From NCBI GenBank assembly GCA_018268715.1, contig JAFDVZ010000015.1, forward strand, positions 164,635 through 228,634: a stretch of 64,000 nt of DNA, read 5' to 3'. The notes below the pieces were generated by a model that saw only the letters and a list, made by a program, of their open reading frames with translations, was not told the origin of the DNA and ran no database searches. Source of the stretch: Acidobacteriota bacterium. Its GTDB lineage: Bacteria > Acidobacteriota > Terriglobia > Bryobacterales > Bryobacteraceae. Positions 1 to 7,986 of the stretch are shown in pieces; the stretch's first letter is position 1; every line of letters begins with the position of its first letter. The translations under genes and the position numbers were made by a program.

Positions 1-26
1 TGAGGATTTGAGAACCGGGAGGAACC

Positions 27-77
27 ATGAAAGTCACGAGCAAAGTGCGAGCCGGCGGCTCCGTTTGGGGCGACTGA
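27..77 (+). CDS. 16-residue microprotein, copy 1
   Basis: The frame starts with ATG and encodes MKVTSKVRAGGSVWGD, then TGA. A strong Shine-Dalgarno (GGGAGGAA) lies just upstream. The same peptide is encoded again about 100 bp downstream with the same kind of ribosome binding site. The only base change inside the frame is synonymous (CGA to CGC, Arg8), which fits selection on the peptide, although one change is weak statistics. The peptide is basic, has no membrane segment or signal peptide, and ends in Trp-Gly-Asp. Function is unknown. It loosely recalls short KVxAGG-type peptides I associate with acidobacterial and chloroflexal genomes, but that is memory and not a search. The window begins with TGA, which could be the stop of an earlier copy. 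Confidence 0.5.
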   Translation: MKVTSKVRAGGSVWGD

Positions 78-129
78 GCGGTTGCCAGGGCAACGAAGCG
101 AACTGAAGGACTGAGGGACTGGAGGAATC

Positions 130-180
130 ATGAAAGTCACGAGCAAAGTGCGCGCCGGCGGCTCCGTTTGGGGCGACTGA
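130..180 (+). CDS. 16-residue microprotein, copy 2
   Basis: This is the second copy of MKVTSKVRAGGSVWGD, with TGGAGGAA immediately upstream of its ATG and the same TGA stop. It is followed after about 45 bp by a strong rho-independent terminator, so the repeated frames look like a short transcript of their own and not a leader of the permease gene at 292. Duplication of both ribosome binding site and frame suggests that peptide dosage matters, or that the array grew by tandem duplication. The product is not recognised. A non-coding RNA with a chance frame remains the alternative. Confidence 0.5.
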   Translation: MKVTSKVRAGGSVWGD

Positions 181-227
181 GCCAGCAACGCCTGGATCCG
201 GTGGAAATTGAGCGAATTTGAATGACA

Positions 228-258
228 ACCGCGGAGGCCGGGGAGGCCCCGCGGTTTT
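228..258 (+). terminator. Rho-independent terminator after the microprotein repeats
   Basis: ACCGCGG-A-GGCC pairs with GGCC-CCGCGGT (11 pairs with one bulged A) around a GGGGA loop, and TTTT follows at 255-258. It separates the microprotein transcript from the permease gene at 292. Confidence 0.75.
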
Positions 259-291
259 CGTATAGGAAGCGGCGGTCGAAAGGAGCGGAAC

Positions 292-2724
292 GTGGGTATG
301 GATTCGGCTTTCAAGGATGTGCGATTCGCGGTCAGGACCCTTTTCAAGAATCCGGGTCCGACGCTGGCGGCGGTTTTCGCCTTGATGCTCGGCATCGGCG
401 CGAACAGCGCGATTTTCAGCGTGGTGAACGGCGTCCTATTGAAGCCGCTTAACTACCCTTCGCCCGACCGCCTGGCCATTCTGTGGGAAGCGAACCCGGG
501 CAAGGGCATCCATCAGTTTCACGTCGCTCCGCCCGACTACCGGGACTGGCTCGAGCAGGCGCGCTCCTTCGACGCGCTGGCGGCTTATCGCGCGCGGCCC
601 GCGGTGCTAACCGGCGGCGCACTTCCCGAACGCCTGGAGGCGGCCGCCGTCTCGGCCCGGATGTTCGAACTGTTGGGCGCGCGCGCGGCGGCCGGCCGCG
701 TTTTCCAACCCGGCGAGGACCAGCCGGGACGGCCGTGCGTGGCCGTGCTCAGCCATGGACTGTGGCTGCGCCGATTCGGCGGCGACCGCGCCGTGGTGGG
801 CTCAACGATTTCGCTGGATGGCGGACCGTGCTCGGTCGTAGGAGTCGCCGACGCGCGGTTCCGCCTTCCCGACACCGCCTCGGAGTTGTGGCTGCCGTAC
901 GCGCTGGACCCGGCGGAGCTGAAAGAGCGCGGGTATCACACGCTGAAGGTGATTGGACGGCTGGCGCCGGGGCGGACGCTCGACCAGGCGCGCGATGAGA
1001 TGCAGGGCGTCGCGCGGAACCTGGCGCGGCTGCACCCGGACACGAACGCCGGCTGGACGGTGGAGCCGGTGCGCCTGGGCGAGCAACTGGCGGGCGCGAT
1101 CCGGCCGACGCTGATGGCGCTGGCGGGCGCGGTGTCCTTTGTATTGCTGATCGCCTGTTCGAACGTCGCCATCCTCTTGCTGACGCGGGCGAGCGGCCGC
1201 AATAAGGAGATCGCCATTCGTGCGGCTCTGGGGGCGACGCGGGGGCGGATCGTCCGGCAACTGCTGACCGAGAGCGTCCTGCTGTCGGTGGCGGGCGGAG
1301 GGCTAGGGCTGCTGCTGGCCTGGGGCGCGGTGAGTGTGTTGCGGGCGCCGCGGCCGGGCAACATTCCGCGCATCGAGGACGTGACCGTGGACTGGCGCGT
1401 GGCGGCCTATACGCTGGCGGTTTGCCTGGCGACGGGCATCCTGTTCGGACTGTTCCCGGCGCTGACGGCGGCCCGGACGCGGCTGAACGAAACCCTGCGC
1501 GACGGTGGGCGCACTTCGCAGTCGGCGCTGCATTCGCGACGATCGCGGGCCATCCTGGTGACCGCCGAACTGGCGCTGTCGGTGGTGCTGCTGGTGGGCG
1601 CCGGCCTGATGTTGCGCAGCCTGCTGGAGCTTCGCGGCGTCGATCCGGGGTTCCGGCCGACACGCGTGCTGACGGCGGAGATCGCGCTGCCCGCGGCGCG
1701 GTATCACGGCATGGCGGTGGCGCGGTTTTTCGAGCGTCTGCTGGCGGAAACCGGCAGCGCGCCGGGCGTCCGGTCCGTGGCGGTGGCGCGCAACGTGCCG
1801 CTGAGCGGCGGCGACCCCAGCCTGAACTTCGTCATTGAACACCGCCCCGCGGTTTCGAGCGCCGAGCAGCCTCGCGCCAAGTATCGCGCCGTGAGCGCGG
1901 CCTACTTTTCCACCATGGGCATCCCGATGTTGCGCGGGCGATACTTCAGCGCCGCCGATTCGGAACATGCGCCGGGCGTGGCGATCATCAACGAGGCGCT
2001 GGCGCGCCGCTTCTTCCCCGGCGAGGATCCGGTGGGCAAGCGCATGCGGCCCGGCTTCATGGACGATTCCTGGTGCACGATCGTGGGCGTGGCGGGCAAT
2101 GTGAAACACGCCGGGCTCGACAAGGACGCCAGTCCCGAGATGTACTACCCCTTCGTGCAGGTTCCGCCTCCGCTGATGAATTTCGTGGCGGGCTCCATGA
2201 CGCTGGCGGTGGCCACGAACACCGATCCGGCGGGGATGGCCGACACGATTCGCCGGCAGGTGCGGGCGATCGATCCGGACCAGCCGGTGTTCCACGTGCG
2301 GACGATGGAGGATCTGCTGGACGCGTCGATGTCGCAGCCGAAGTTCCAGTCCTACCTGCTGGGGGCGTTCGCGGCCCTGGCGCTGGCGCTTTCGCTGGTG
2401 GGGCTGTATGGGGTGATTTCGTTTTCGGTGAATCAGCGTTCCTCCGAGATGGCCGTGCGCATGGCGCTGGGGGCGGACCGGGGCGACCTGCTGCGGCTGG
2501 TGCTCGGCGAAGGGATGCGGCTGGCGGTCGCGGGCGTGCTGTTGGGGCTCGGGTTGGCCTTTGTCGTGGCTCGGGGGCTGTCGCGGCTGCTGTATGGGGT
2601 GGGGACGGCGGATCCGGCGACGTTCCTGGGAGTGCCGCTGCTGCTGCTGGCGGTTACCGCGCTCGCGATCTATCTGCCGGCCATGCGGGCGGCGCGGACG
2701 GATCCGGCGCTGGCGGTCCGGTAA
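292..2724 (+). CDS. ADOP-family ABC transporter permease (MacB/FtsX type)
   Basis: This 810-residue inner-membrane protein has the duplicated MacB/FtsX layout of acidobacterial orphan permeases. An N-terminal membrane helix (about residues 25-50, containing LGIGANSAIFSVVNGVLL) is followed by a periplasmic MacB_PCD domain and an FtsX core at about 275-400 (EIAIRAALGATRGRIVRQLL). A second periplasmic domain and a second FtsX core close the protein, with EMAVRMALGADRGDLLRL near residue 720. Length is typical of the family. No ATPase gene is adjacent, as usual for this orphan group, so the ATPase partner and substrate are unknown. I chose the GTG at 292 because AGGAG at 281-285 is well spaced for it. 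ATG at 298 is the alternative. Confidence 0.9.
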   Translation: MGMDSAFKDVRFAVRTLFKNPGPTLAAVFALMLGIGANSAIFSVVNGVLLKPLNYPSPDRLAILWEANPGKGIHQFHVAPPDYRDWLEQARSFDALAAYRARPAVLTGGALPERLEAAAVSARMFELLGARAAAGRVFQPGEDQPGRPCVAVLSHGLWLRRFGGDRAVVGSTISLDGGPCSVVGVADARFRLPDTASELWLPYALDPAELKERGYHTLKVIGRLAPGRTLDQARDEMQGVARNLARLHPDTNAGWTVEPVRLGEQLAGAIRPTLMALAGAVSFVLLIACSNVAILLLTRASGRNKEIAIRAALGATRGRIVRQLLTESVLLSVAGGGLGLLLAWGAVSVLRAPRPGNIPRIEDVTVDWRVAAYTLAVCLATGILFGLFPALTAARTRLNETLRDGGRTSQSALHSRRSRAILVTAELALSVVLLVGAGLMLRSLLELRGVDPGFRPTRVLTAEIALPAARYHGMAVARFFERLLAETGSAPGVRSVAVARNVPLSGGDPSLNFVIEHRPAVSSAEQPRAKYRAVSAAYFSTMGIPMLRGRYFSAADSEHAPGVAIINEALARRFFPGEDPVGKRMRPGFMDDSWCTIVGVAGNVKHAGLDKDASPEMYYPFVQVPPPLMNFVAGSMTLAVATNTDPAGMADTIRRQVRAIDPDQPVFHVRTMEDLLDASMSQPKFQSYLLGAFAALALALSLVGLYGVISFSVNQRSSEMAVRMALGADRGDLLRLVLGEGMRLAVAGVLLGLGLAFVVARGLSRLLYGVGTADPATFLGVPLLLLAVTALAIYLPAMRAARTDPALAVR

Positions 2725-2756
2725 AGGGCCTGCTTCGGGCGGGGTATGCTGACGAA

Positions 2757-3242
2757 ATGCGCCTGGCCGAAGCGATTCTCGATTCCTGGGACCGGAACAA
2801 CGCGATTCTGGTGAACCTGCTGGGCGCCATCCCGGCCGACGCCATGGACCTGCGAGCGATGGAGGGCGGCCCCACCATCGGCGAGCTGTTCGTCCACATG
2901 AGCTATGTCCGGCTGGCCTTCGTCTACGAGGACATTCCGGGATTCGTGGCCGAGGAGCCTCGCGAGGAATGGGTGGCGGGGCTGGCGCCGGCGCGCATGG
3001 CGGCGATGCTGAGGGAGAGCGCGCGCACGGTGCGCGAAGCGGTGGCGCACTCCCTGGAGACGGACGCCGGGACGCGGATGCACTACGACCACCCGATCCT
3101 GTTGCTGCAGCACATGATCTGGCACGAGGGCTATCATCACGGCCAGATCAAACTCGCGCTGAAGCTGGCGGGACGCCCGCTTGCCGACGACGCGATCGGA
3201 CCCGTCACGTGGTCCCTGTGGATGGATAAGGGGCCGCGCTAG
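2757..3242 (+). CDS. DinB-like four-helix-bundle protein
   Basis: The 161-residue product matches the DinB/YfiT-like putative metalloenzyme fold: an N-terminal helix with a His near residue 43 (HMSYVRLAF) and a C-terminal HEGYHHGQIKLALKLAG segment. Together these supply the usual three-His metal site. Members often act as thiol- or glutathione-dependent transferases, but the substrate cannot be told from sequence. The start is the first ATG that opens the conserved region, 32 bp after the permease stop, with only a weak ribosome binding site. The stop TAG is shared with the TAG of the convergent gene through a CTAG palindrome at 3239-3242. Confidence 0.8.
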   Translation: MRLAEAILDSWDRNNAILVNLLGAIPADAMDLRAMEGGPTIGELFVHMSYVRLAFVYEDIPGFVAEEPREEWVAGLAPARMAAMLRESARTVREAVAHSLETDAGTRMHYDHPILLLQHMIWHEGYHHGQIKLALKLAGRPLADDAIGPVTWSLWMDKGPR

Positions 3243-4360
3243 ATTCGTACGAACCAGCCACGGCGGTACATCACCCAGGCGATCAGGAACATCGAGAGCA
3301 CATAGGCGACGGCGTACATCAGCGACGCATTCATCGGCGAGGCGAGCGGCTGGAACACCGTCACATAGAGCCATTCGTGCAGGTTCACCAGCTTGCCGCC
3401 GGAGGTCATCTTGACGGCGTCGAACACCTCCTCGATCAGCTCCGAGGCCATGTAGACGACGATCGCGTTCATCCCCAGGATCACGAACGGGCGCACGATG
3501 CGCTTGTAGCCGAGCCCGTCCACCAGCCACAGGAACATGGCCAGCAGGACGAAGTCGAGGCCCGCCATGAACAGCGAGAAGGAGTCGCTCCACAGCTTCT
3601 TGTTGATGGGCAGCCAGGCGCTGACCACGATGCCGCCGAAAATCAGCAGGTTGCCGTAGAAGAACATCCAGGTCGTCTTCTCGGCGAGCGACTTGGCCGT
3701 GGCGAGGAGGCGGCCGGCCAGCACGCCGAACAGGGCCGTGGCGATGGCCGGCAGGGTGCTGACGACTCCCTCCGGATCCCACGTCCTGGTGGACGCGTAG
3801 TTGTGGGCGCCGAGCACCAGACGGTCGATGTAGTGGGAGAAGTTGCCTTCCACGCTGAGATTGCCGGGACCGTAGCCGGGAACGGGCGCGAGCGTCATCA
3901 ACATCCAATACGCCGTCATCAGGCCGCCGATCCAGAGGATCTGGCCGCGCAATCCAGTGGTCAGGAAGATGGCGACGGCGATCAGGTAGCAGATGGCGAT
4001 GCGCTGCAGCACGCCGAGCAGGCGCTGGGTGGAGAGGTTGAAGTTCGGGTAGGCGTAGACGATCAGGCCCAGGGTGAAGATGATGGCCGCGCGGCGTAAC
4101 GCCTGCAGGAACAGGGACATGCGGCTTGCGCCCGCCGCCAGCCTGCGCCCCAGCGACAGCGTCATGGCGACGCCCACGATCCACAGGAAGGATGGGAAGA
4201 CGACGTCGGTGGGGGTCCAGCCATCCCACTGCGCGTGCTGAAGGGGCCAATAGGTGGTCCGGTCGTTACCGGGCGTGTTGACGAGGATCATGAGCGCCAT
4301 GGTGGCGCCTCGGAACGCGTCGAGCGCGACCAGTCGGGTGGGCGAGGCTGTGTTGGTCAA
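3239..4360 (-). CDS. NagX-like/HGSNAT-related membrane acyltransferase (DUF5009 type)
   Basis: The polytopic membrane protein opens with RLVALDAFRGATMALMILVN and then PSFLWIVGVAMTLSLGRR. This is the signature of the bacterial relatives of heparan-alpha-glucosaminide N-acetyltransferase, often called NagX or DUF5009. About ten hydrophobic segments run to the C-terminus. The expected role is transmembrane transfer of acetyl groups to amino sugars, or N-acetylglucosamine-related transport. The start is uncertain: TTG at 4360 sits just before the conserved domain, about 6 bp after a TATACT box that would give a nearly leaderless message. Another TTG at 4399 would add 13 residues. No good Shine-Dalgarno is seen for either. 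Confidence 0.75.
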   Translation of the reverse strand: MTNTASPTRLVALDAFRGATMALMILVNTPGNDRTTYWPLQHAQWDGWTPTDVVFPSFLWIVGVAMTLSLGRRLAAGASRMSLFLQALRRAAIIFTLGLIVYAYPNFNLSTQRLLGVLQRIAICYLIAVAIFLTTGLRGQILWIGGLMTAYWMLMTLAPVPGYGPGNLSVEGNFSHYIDRLVLGAHNYASTRTWDPEGVVSTLPAIATALFGVLAGRLLATAKSLAEKTTWMFFYGNLLIFGGIVVSAWLPINKKLWSDSFSLFMAGLDFVLLAMFLWLVDGLGYKRIVRPFVILGMNAIVVYMASELIEEVFDAVKMTSGGKLVNLHEWLYVTVFQPLASPMNASLMYAVAYVLSMFLIAWVMYRRGWFVRI

Positions 4361-4488
4361 GCGAAGAGTATAGCAACAAGTTTCGGCGGAATAAGTCAAA
4401 CTTCTGAGCAGAAACGAGGCGATTCCACGCGGATACTAGTACGGCTTCCAAGGCGGGAATCGTGCTACGACGCGACGGATCGATTCAC

Positions 4489-4494
4489 TATAAT
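4489..4494 (+). promoter_or_regulatory. Probable -10 box upstream of the CsgG-like gene
   Basis: A perfect TATAAT lies 26 bp before the ATG at 4521. At the 17-bp spacing the -35 position reads TACGAC, which is weak. It would drive the csgG-like/kinase operon. Confidence 0.5.
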
Positions 4495-4520
4495 TAGGGA
4501 ACCACTGTGGGGCTAACACT

Positions 4521-5486
4521 ATGCGAACACTGATCGCTGTACTGATTTCCGCCGCTCTTCTCGCGCCGGCCGAGGCGCAGGCGAAGAAGCGGGTGGCGGT
4601 GCTCAATTTCGATTACGCGACGGTCCAGAACAGCATCCAGTCCATTTTCGGAACGAATCAGGATATCGGCAAGGGCATCGCCGACATTCTGGTGACGCGC
4701 CTGGTGAATAGCGGAGTGTATAGCGTGATCGAGCGCAAGGCTCTGGATAAGGTTCTGGCCGAGCAGAACTTCTCGAACAGCGACCGTGTGGATCCCTCGT
4801 CGGCGGCCAAGATCGGCAAAATCCTGGGCGTCGATGGCATCATCATCGGCAGCATCACGCAGTTCGGGCGCGACGATAAGAACGTCGGGGTGACCGGCGG
4901 CGCCATCGGCGGGCTGGCGGGACGCTACGGGTTGGGCGGAGTCGGCAAGCGCAACGCCAAGGCGGTGGTGGCGATCAACGCCCGGCTGATCAACACGGAC
5001 ACGGCGGAGATTCTGGCGGCGGCCGAGGGCAAGGGCGAATCGAACCGGTCCGGCGCGACGCTGCTGGGCTCCGGCGGGGCGAGCTCGGCGGCGGCCGGCG
5101 CGGGCCTGGATATGTCGAGCAAGAACTTCGGCGACACGATTCTGGGCGAGGCGGTGGCCAAGGCCGTGGACAACGTGGCGGCGCAGATGGACCAGCAGGC
5201 GGCGCGGCTGCCGGATCGCGTGGTGGTGATCGACGGGCTGGTGGCCGATGTGTCGGGCGGCTCCATCGTGATCAACGTGGGTTCGCGCGGGGGCGTGAAG
5301 GTGGGCGACCGGCTGAAGGTGATGCGCGTGGGCCGCGAGATCAAGGACCCGGCGACGGGCCGCGTGCTGCGGCGCGCCGAGGAGACGCTGGGCGAACTGG
5401 TGATCACCGATGTCGACGAGCAATCGGCGGGCGGCACGTTTTCCGGCCGCGGACCGGTGAAGGTCGGCGACCGCGTCAAACAATAA
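4521..5486 (+). CDS. CsgG-like secreted protein with FlgT-like C-terminal domain
   Basis: The 321-residue protein has a signal peptide (about residues 1-19, cut after AEA). A CsgG/HfaB-type domain follows from about 23 to 220 (KKRVAVLNFDYATV; VTRLVNSGVYSVIERKALDK; ILGVDGIIIGSITQFGRDDK). The C-terminal region from about 240 (VINVGSRGGVKVGDRLKV; PVKVGDRVKQ) resembles the FlgT C-terminal barrel. True CsgG is an outer-membrane lipoprotein pore, but no lipobox Cys is present here, so a soluble periplasmic or outer-membrane-associated role is more likely. It is followed after 13 bp by a Ser/Thr kinase, suggesting one operon. Confidence 0.85.
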   Translation: MRTLIAVLISAALLAPAEAQAKKRVAVLNFDYATVQNSIQSIFGTNQDIGKGIADILVTRLVNSGVYSVIERKALDKVLAEQNFSNSDRVDPSSAAKIGKILGVDGIIIGSITQFGRDDKNVGVTGGAIGGLAGRYGLGGVGKRNAKAVVAINARLINTDTAEILAAAEGKGESNRSGATLLGSGGASSAAAGAGLDMSSKNFGDTILGEAVAKAVDNVAAQMDQQAARLPDRVVVIDGLVADVSGGSIVINVGSRGGVKVGDRLKVMRVGREIKDPATGRVLRRAEETLGELVITDVDEQSAGGTFSGRGPVKVGDRVKQ

Positions 5487-5499
5487 CAGCGAGGGCATT

Positions 5500-7242
5500 A
5501 TGGCGTACGAGGTCGGCGATCGCGTCGGCGACTACGAGATCGTCAGCGTTCTGGGCGCTGGCGGGATGGGGAAGGTGTACAAGGTCAAGAACACCCTCTC
5601 CGATCGCGTGGAAGCCATGAAGGTGCTGCTGCCCAGCCTTACCGAGAACGCGGATGTGATGGATCGCTTCCTCCGCGAGATCAAGGTGCTCGGCAGCCTG
5701 GATCATCCCGCCATCGCGGCGCTCCGCACGGCGCAGCGCGTGGATAACCAGGTGGTGATGATCATGGAGTACATCGAGGGCCGTCCGCTCGACGATCTGC
5801 TCCATCGCGGGGCGATGCGGCGGGAGTACGGGCTGAGCTTCATCGCGCAGGTGCTGGGAGCGCTCGAATACGCGCACAAGCGCGGCATCGTGCATCGCGA
5901 CATCAAGCCGTCGAACATGATGGTGACCGCGACGGGCCAGGTGAAGCTGATGGATTTCGGCATCGCCAAGCTGAGCGCGGACCGGAAGCTGACGGCGACG
6001 GGCAGCACGCTCGGGTCGTTGTATTACATGTCGCCGGAGCAGATCCAGGGGGCCGATTCGGTGGACGCCCGCAGCGATCTGTACTCGCTGGGCATCTGCC
6101 TGTATGAGGTCGCGACGGGACAGCGGCCGTTCGACGCGGGTAGCGAATACTCGCTGATGTCGAAGCATTTGAATGAGTCGCCGAGGCCGCCCATTCAACT
6201 GGATCCCACCATTCCGGACGCGCTGAATCAGATCATCCTGATGGCGATCGCGAAGGATCCCGCGCAGCGGTTTCAGTCGGCCGCGGCGATGCTTGCGGCT
6301 TTGAATTCGGTGCGCAAGGAGATGGGCTTCGAGGTGACTGACGCCGCCGCTTCGGGGGCCGCCGCGGCGATCTCCACGCCTCCGCCGCCGCCGAGTCCCA
6401 CAAAGCCGTTGCAGGCGATGGCGCCTCCGCCGCCGCCCCGGCCGGTGCAGGCTCCTCCCGCGGTGGTGGAGCAGAAGAGCCGCCGGGGGTTGTACATCGC
6501 GGTGGGGTCGCTCGCCACGGTTGGCGTGCTGGTGGCGGCGCTGCTGGTGATCCCGAAGTTCCTGCATACGGGGGCCGCGGGCGGCGGGGGAAGCATCCCG
6601 ACCCAGGTGGCGAATCCGCCCGCGCAGACGACGGTGGTTTCTCCGCCGACGTCACAGCCCGCGGCGGACTCCGGCTCGCCACCGGCCGCTGTCACTCAGC
6701 CGCCTGCCGCCGGCGCAGCTTCTATTCCTTCGAGCACGGCCGCGCAGCATGCTACCTCCCCTGCTCCGCCTAAACCGGTGACGACGGCGCAACGGCCGCC
6801 GATCGGTGGGCAGGCGCCCTTCCAACAGCAACCGCCGGCGCAGTCGCCGCCCGTGACGGCGCCGACTCCGTCGAGTCCGCCGCCCCAACAGCAGGCCGCC
6901 GCGCCGGAAGCCGATGCGGGCAATGACGAGGATTCTCCGCCTCCCGCTAACGCCTCACCGGCTCGCAAGGCCGCGTTTCGGGCTTCGATGAACGCCGTCC
7001 GCGAGTCCTACAACAACCTGTCGATTCGGGCCGCTACGGCCAAGAGCGGTCTGCAGGGGTTGCAGAGCCAGATGGGCGGGATGAACCTGCGGGCCGACAT
7101 TCGCGAGACGGCGACCCGCGTGGATTATCTGATGAACGAGGCGCAGGCGTCCCTGCGGGCCGGTCAGCTAAAGACCGCCCAGCAGAATATCCAGATGGCG
7201 GAACGCGGCGTCGAACGGCTGGAGAAGTTCCTGGGGCGTTGA
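5500..7242 (+). CDS. Transmembrane Ser/Thr protein kinase (PknB-like)
   Basis: The 580-residue protein starts with a Hanks-type kinase domain. It has a glycine loop GAGGMGKVY (19-27), ATP-anchoring Lys41, catalytic HRDIKPSNM with Asp134, DFG at 152-154 and SPEQ near 178-181. A Pro-rich juxtamembrane stretch (about 290-325) precedes a single membrane helix at about 331-351. A long Pro/Ala/Gln-rich extracytoplasmic region follows, then a helical C-terminus (about 485-580) rich in Ala, Gln and Arg that may form a coiled coil. No PASTA repeats are seen, so the sensed signal is unknown. Its position behind the CsgG-like gene hints that the two act together at the envelope. Confidence 0.92.
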   Translation: MAYEVGDRVGDYEIVSVLGAGGMGKVYKVKNTLSDRVEAMKVLLPSLTENADVMDRFLREIKVLGSLDHPAIAALRTAQRVDNQVVMIMEYIEGRPLDDLLHRGAMRREYGLSFIAQVLGALEYAHKRGIVHRDIKPSNMMVTATGQVKLMDFGIAKLSADRKLTATGSTLGSLYYMSPEQIQGADSVDARSDLYSLGICLYEVATGQRPFDAGSEYSLMSKHLNESPRPPIQLDPTIPDALNQIILMAIAKDPAQRFQSAAAMLAALNSVRKEMGFEVTDAAASGAAAAISTPPPPPSPTKPLQAMAPPPPPRPVQAPPAVVEQKSRRGLYIAVGSLATVGVLVAALLVIPKFLHTGAAGGGGSIPTQVANPPAQTTVVSPPTSQPAADSGSPPAAVTQPPAAGAASIPSSTAAQHATSPAPPKPVTTAQRPPIGGQAPFQQQPPAQSPPVTAPTPSSPPPQQQAAAPEADAGNDEDSPPPANASPARKAAFRASMNAVRESYNNLSIRAATAKSGLQGLQSQMGGMNLRADIRETATRVDYLMNEAQASLRAGQLKTAQQNIQMAERGVERLEKFLGR

Positions 7243-7251
7243 GCCGCCCCC

Positions 7252-7986
7252 TCAGTCGCGGGCGCGGTCGAGCTTCAGCACGCGGCGGAACTTCGCCATT
7301 TCGTCATTGCTGAGATGGCGGAATTCGCCGGGCGGAAGGTCCAGCGCGAGGAAGCCGATCTTCACCCGGCGGAGCTTTTCCACCAGCAGACCCAGGTGGC
7401 TGAACATGTTGCGGATCTGGTTGGTGCGGCCCTCGATGAGCTTCACCTCGTACCAGGGGTTCTCGCCTTCCTTGATCCGCTTCAGGCCGGCGGGCGCGGT
7501 CCTGCGGCCCGCGAGCGGAATGCCTGTGCGGAACTGTTCCTCCTGCTCCTCGGTTAGGTTGCCCTTCACCTTCACCACATAGGTTTTTTCCACGTGATTG
7601 CGGGCTGAGGTGATGGCGTTGGCGAAGTCGCCGTCGTTGGTCAACAGCAGCAGGCCTTCGCTCGCGTAATCGAGCCGGCCCACCGGGTACACGCGTTCGC
7701 GGATGCCGCGGAGCAGTTCGGTGACCGTGGGACGGCCTTCCGGATCCTCCATGGTGGTCATGACGCCCTTGGGCTTGTTCACGGCCAGGTACACCAGTCG
7801 CTTGGGCGGATGGAGCAGTTTGCCGTCCACTTTGATGTGATCGCGCCCGAGTTCGGCCCTTGTGCCGAGTTCGGTGATCACCTTGCCGTTGACGGTGACG
7901 CGCCCTTCGAGGATGTACTGCTCAGCGTGGCGGCGGCTGGCGACGCCGGCCCGCGAGAGGATTTTCTGGAGACGCTCCTCAGCCAT
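7252..7986 (-). CDS. rluB: Pseudouridine synthase, RsuA/RluB family
   Basis: The 244-residue enzyme has an N-terminal S4 RNA-binding domain (RLQKILSRAGVASRRHAEQYI) and a RluB/RsuA catalytic domain with the active-site motif GRLDYASEGLLLLTNDG (catalytic Asp106). RTNQIRNM lies toward the C-terminus. It isomerises a uridine in ribosomal RNA. RluB (23S, helix 89 region) is likelier than RsuA (16S), but the two are hard to tell apart by eye. The start ATG overlaps the end of scpB by 8 bp, and the scpA-scpB-rluB order is common in many phyla. It converges on the kinase gene with a 9-bp gap. Confidence 0.9.
   Translation of the reverse strand: MAEERLQKILSRAGVASRRHAEQYILEGRVTVNGKVITELGTRAELGRDHIKVDGKLLHPPKRLVYLAVNKPKGVMTTMEDPEGRPTVTELLRGIRERVYPVGRLDYASEGLLLLTNDGDFANAITSARNHVEKTYVVKVKGNLTEEQEEQFRTGIPLAGRRTAPAGLKRIKEGENPWYEVKLIEGRTNQIRNMFSHLGLLVEKLRRVKIGFLALDLPPGEFRHLSNDEMAKFRRVLKLDRARD

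Larger units (their letters stand above)
19..181 (+). repeat. Tandem direct repeat carrying the microprotein frames
   Basis: A unit of about 60 bp (ribosome binding site, 17 codons with stop, and AGC after the stop) occurs at about 19-79 and again at about 121-181, with two base differences. The 41-bp spacer holds a small hairpin, GTTGC-CAGG-GCAAC at 81-94, and a short internal duplication of GGACTG. More copies could lie before the window. Confidence 0.85.

Noticed and set aside
1303-2295. 330-codon frame on the minus strand
   Set aside because: Antisense to the ADOP permease; His/Arg-rich and without motifs.
4360-4399. Classical promoter with TTGACT and TATACT for the acyltransferase gene
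   Set aside because: The two boxes are 21 bp apart, too far for normal sigma-70 spacing, so only the -10-like box is mentioned with the gene.
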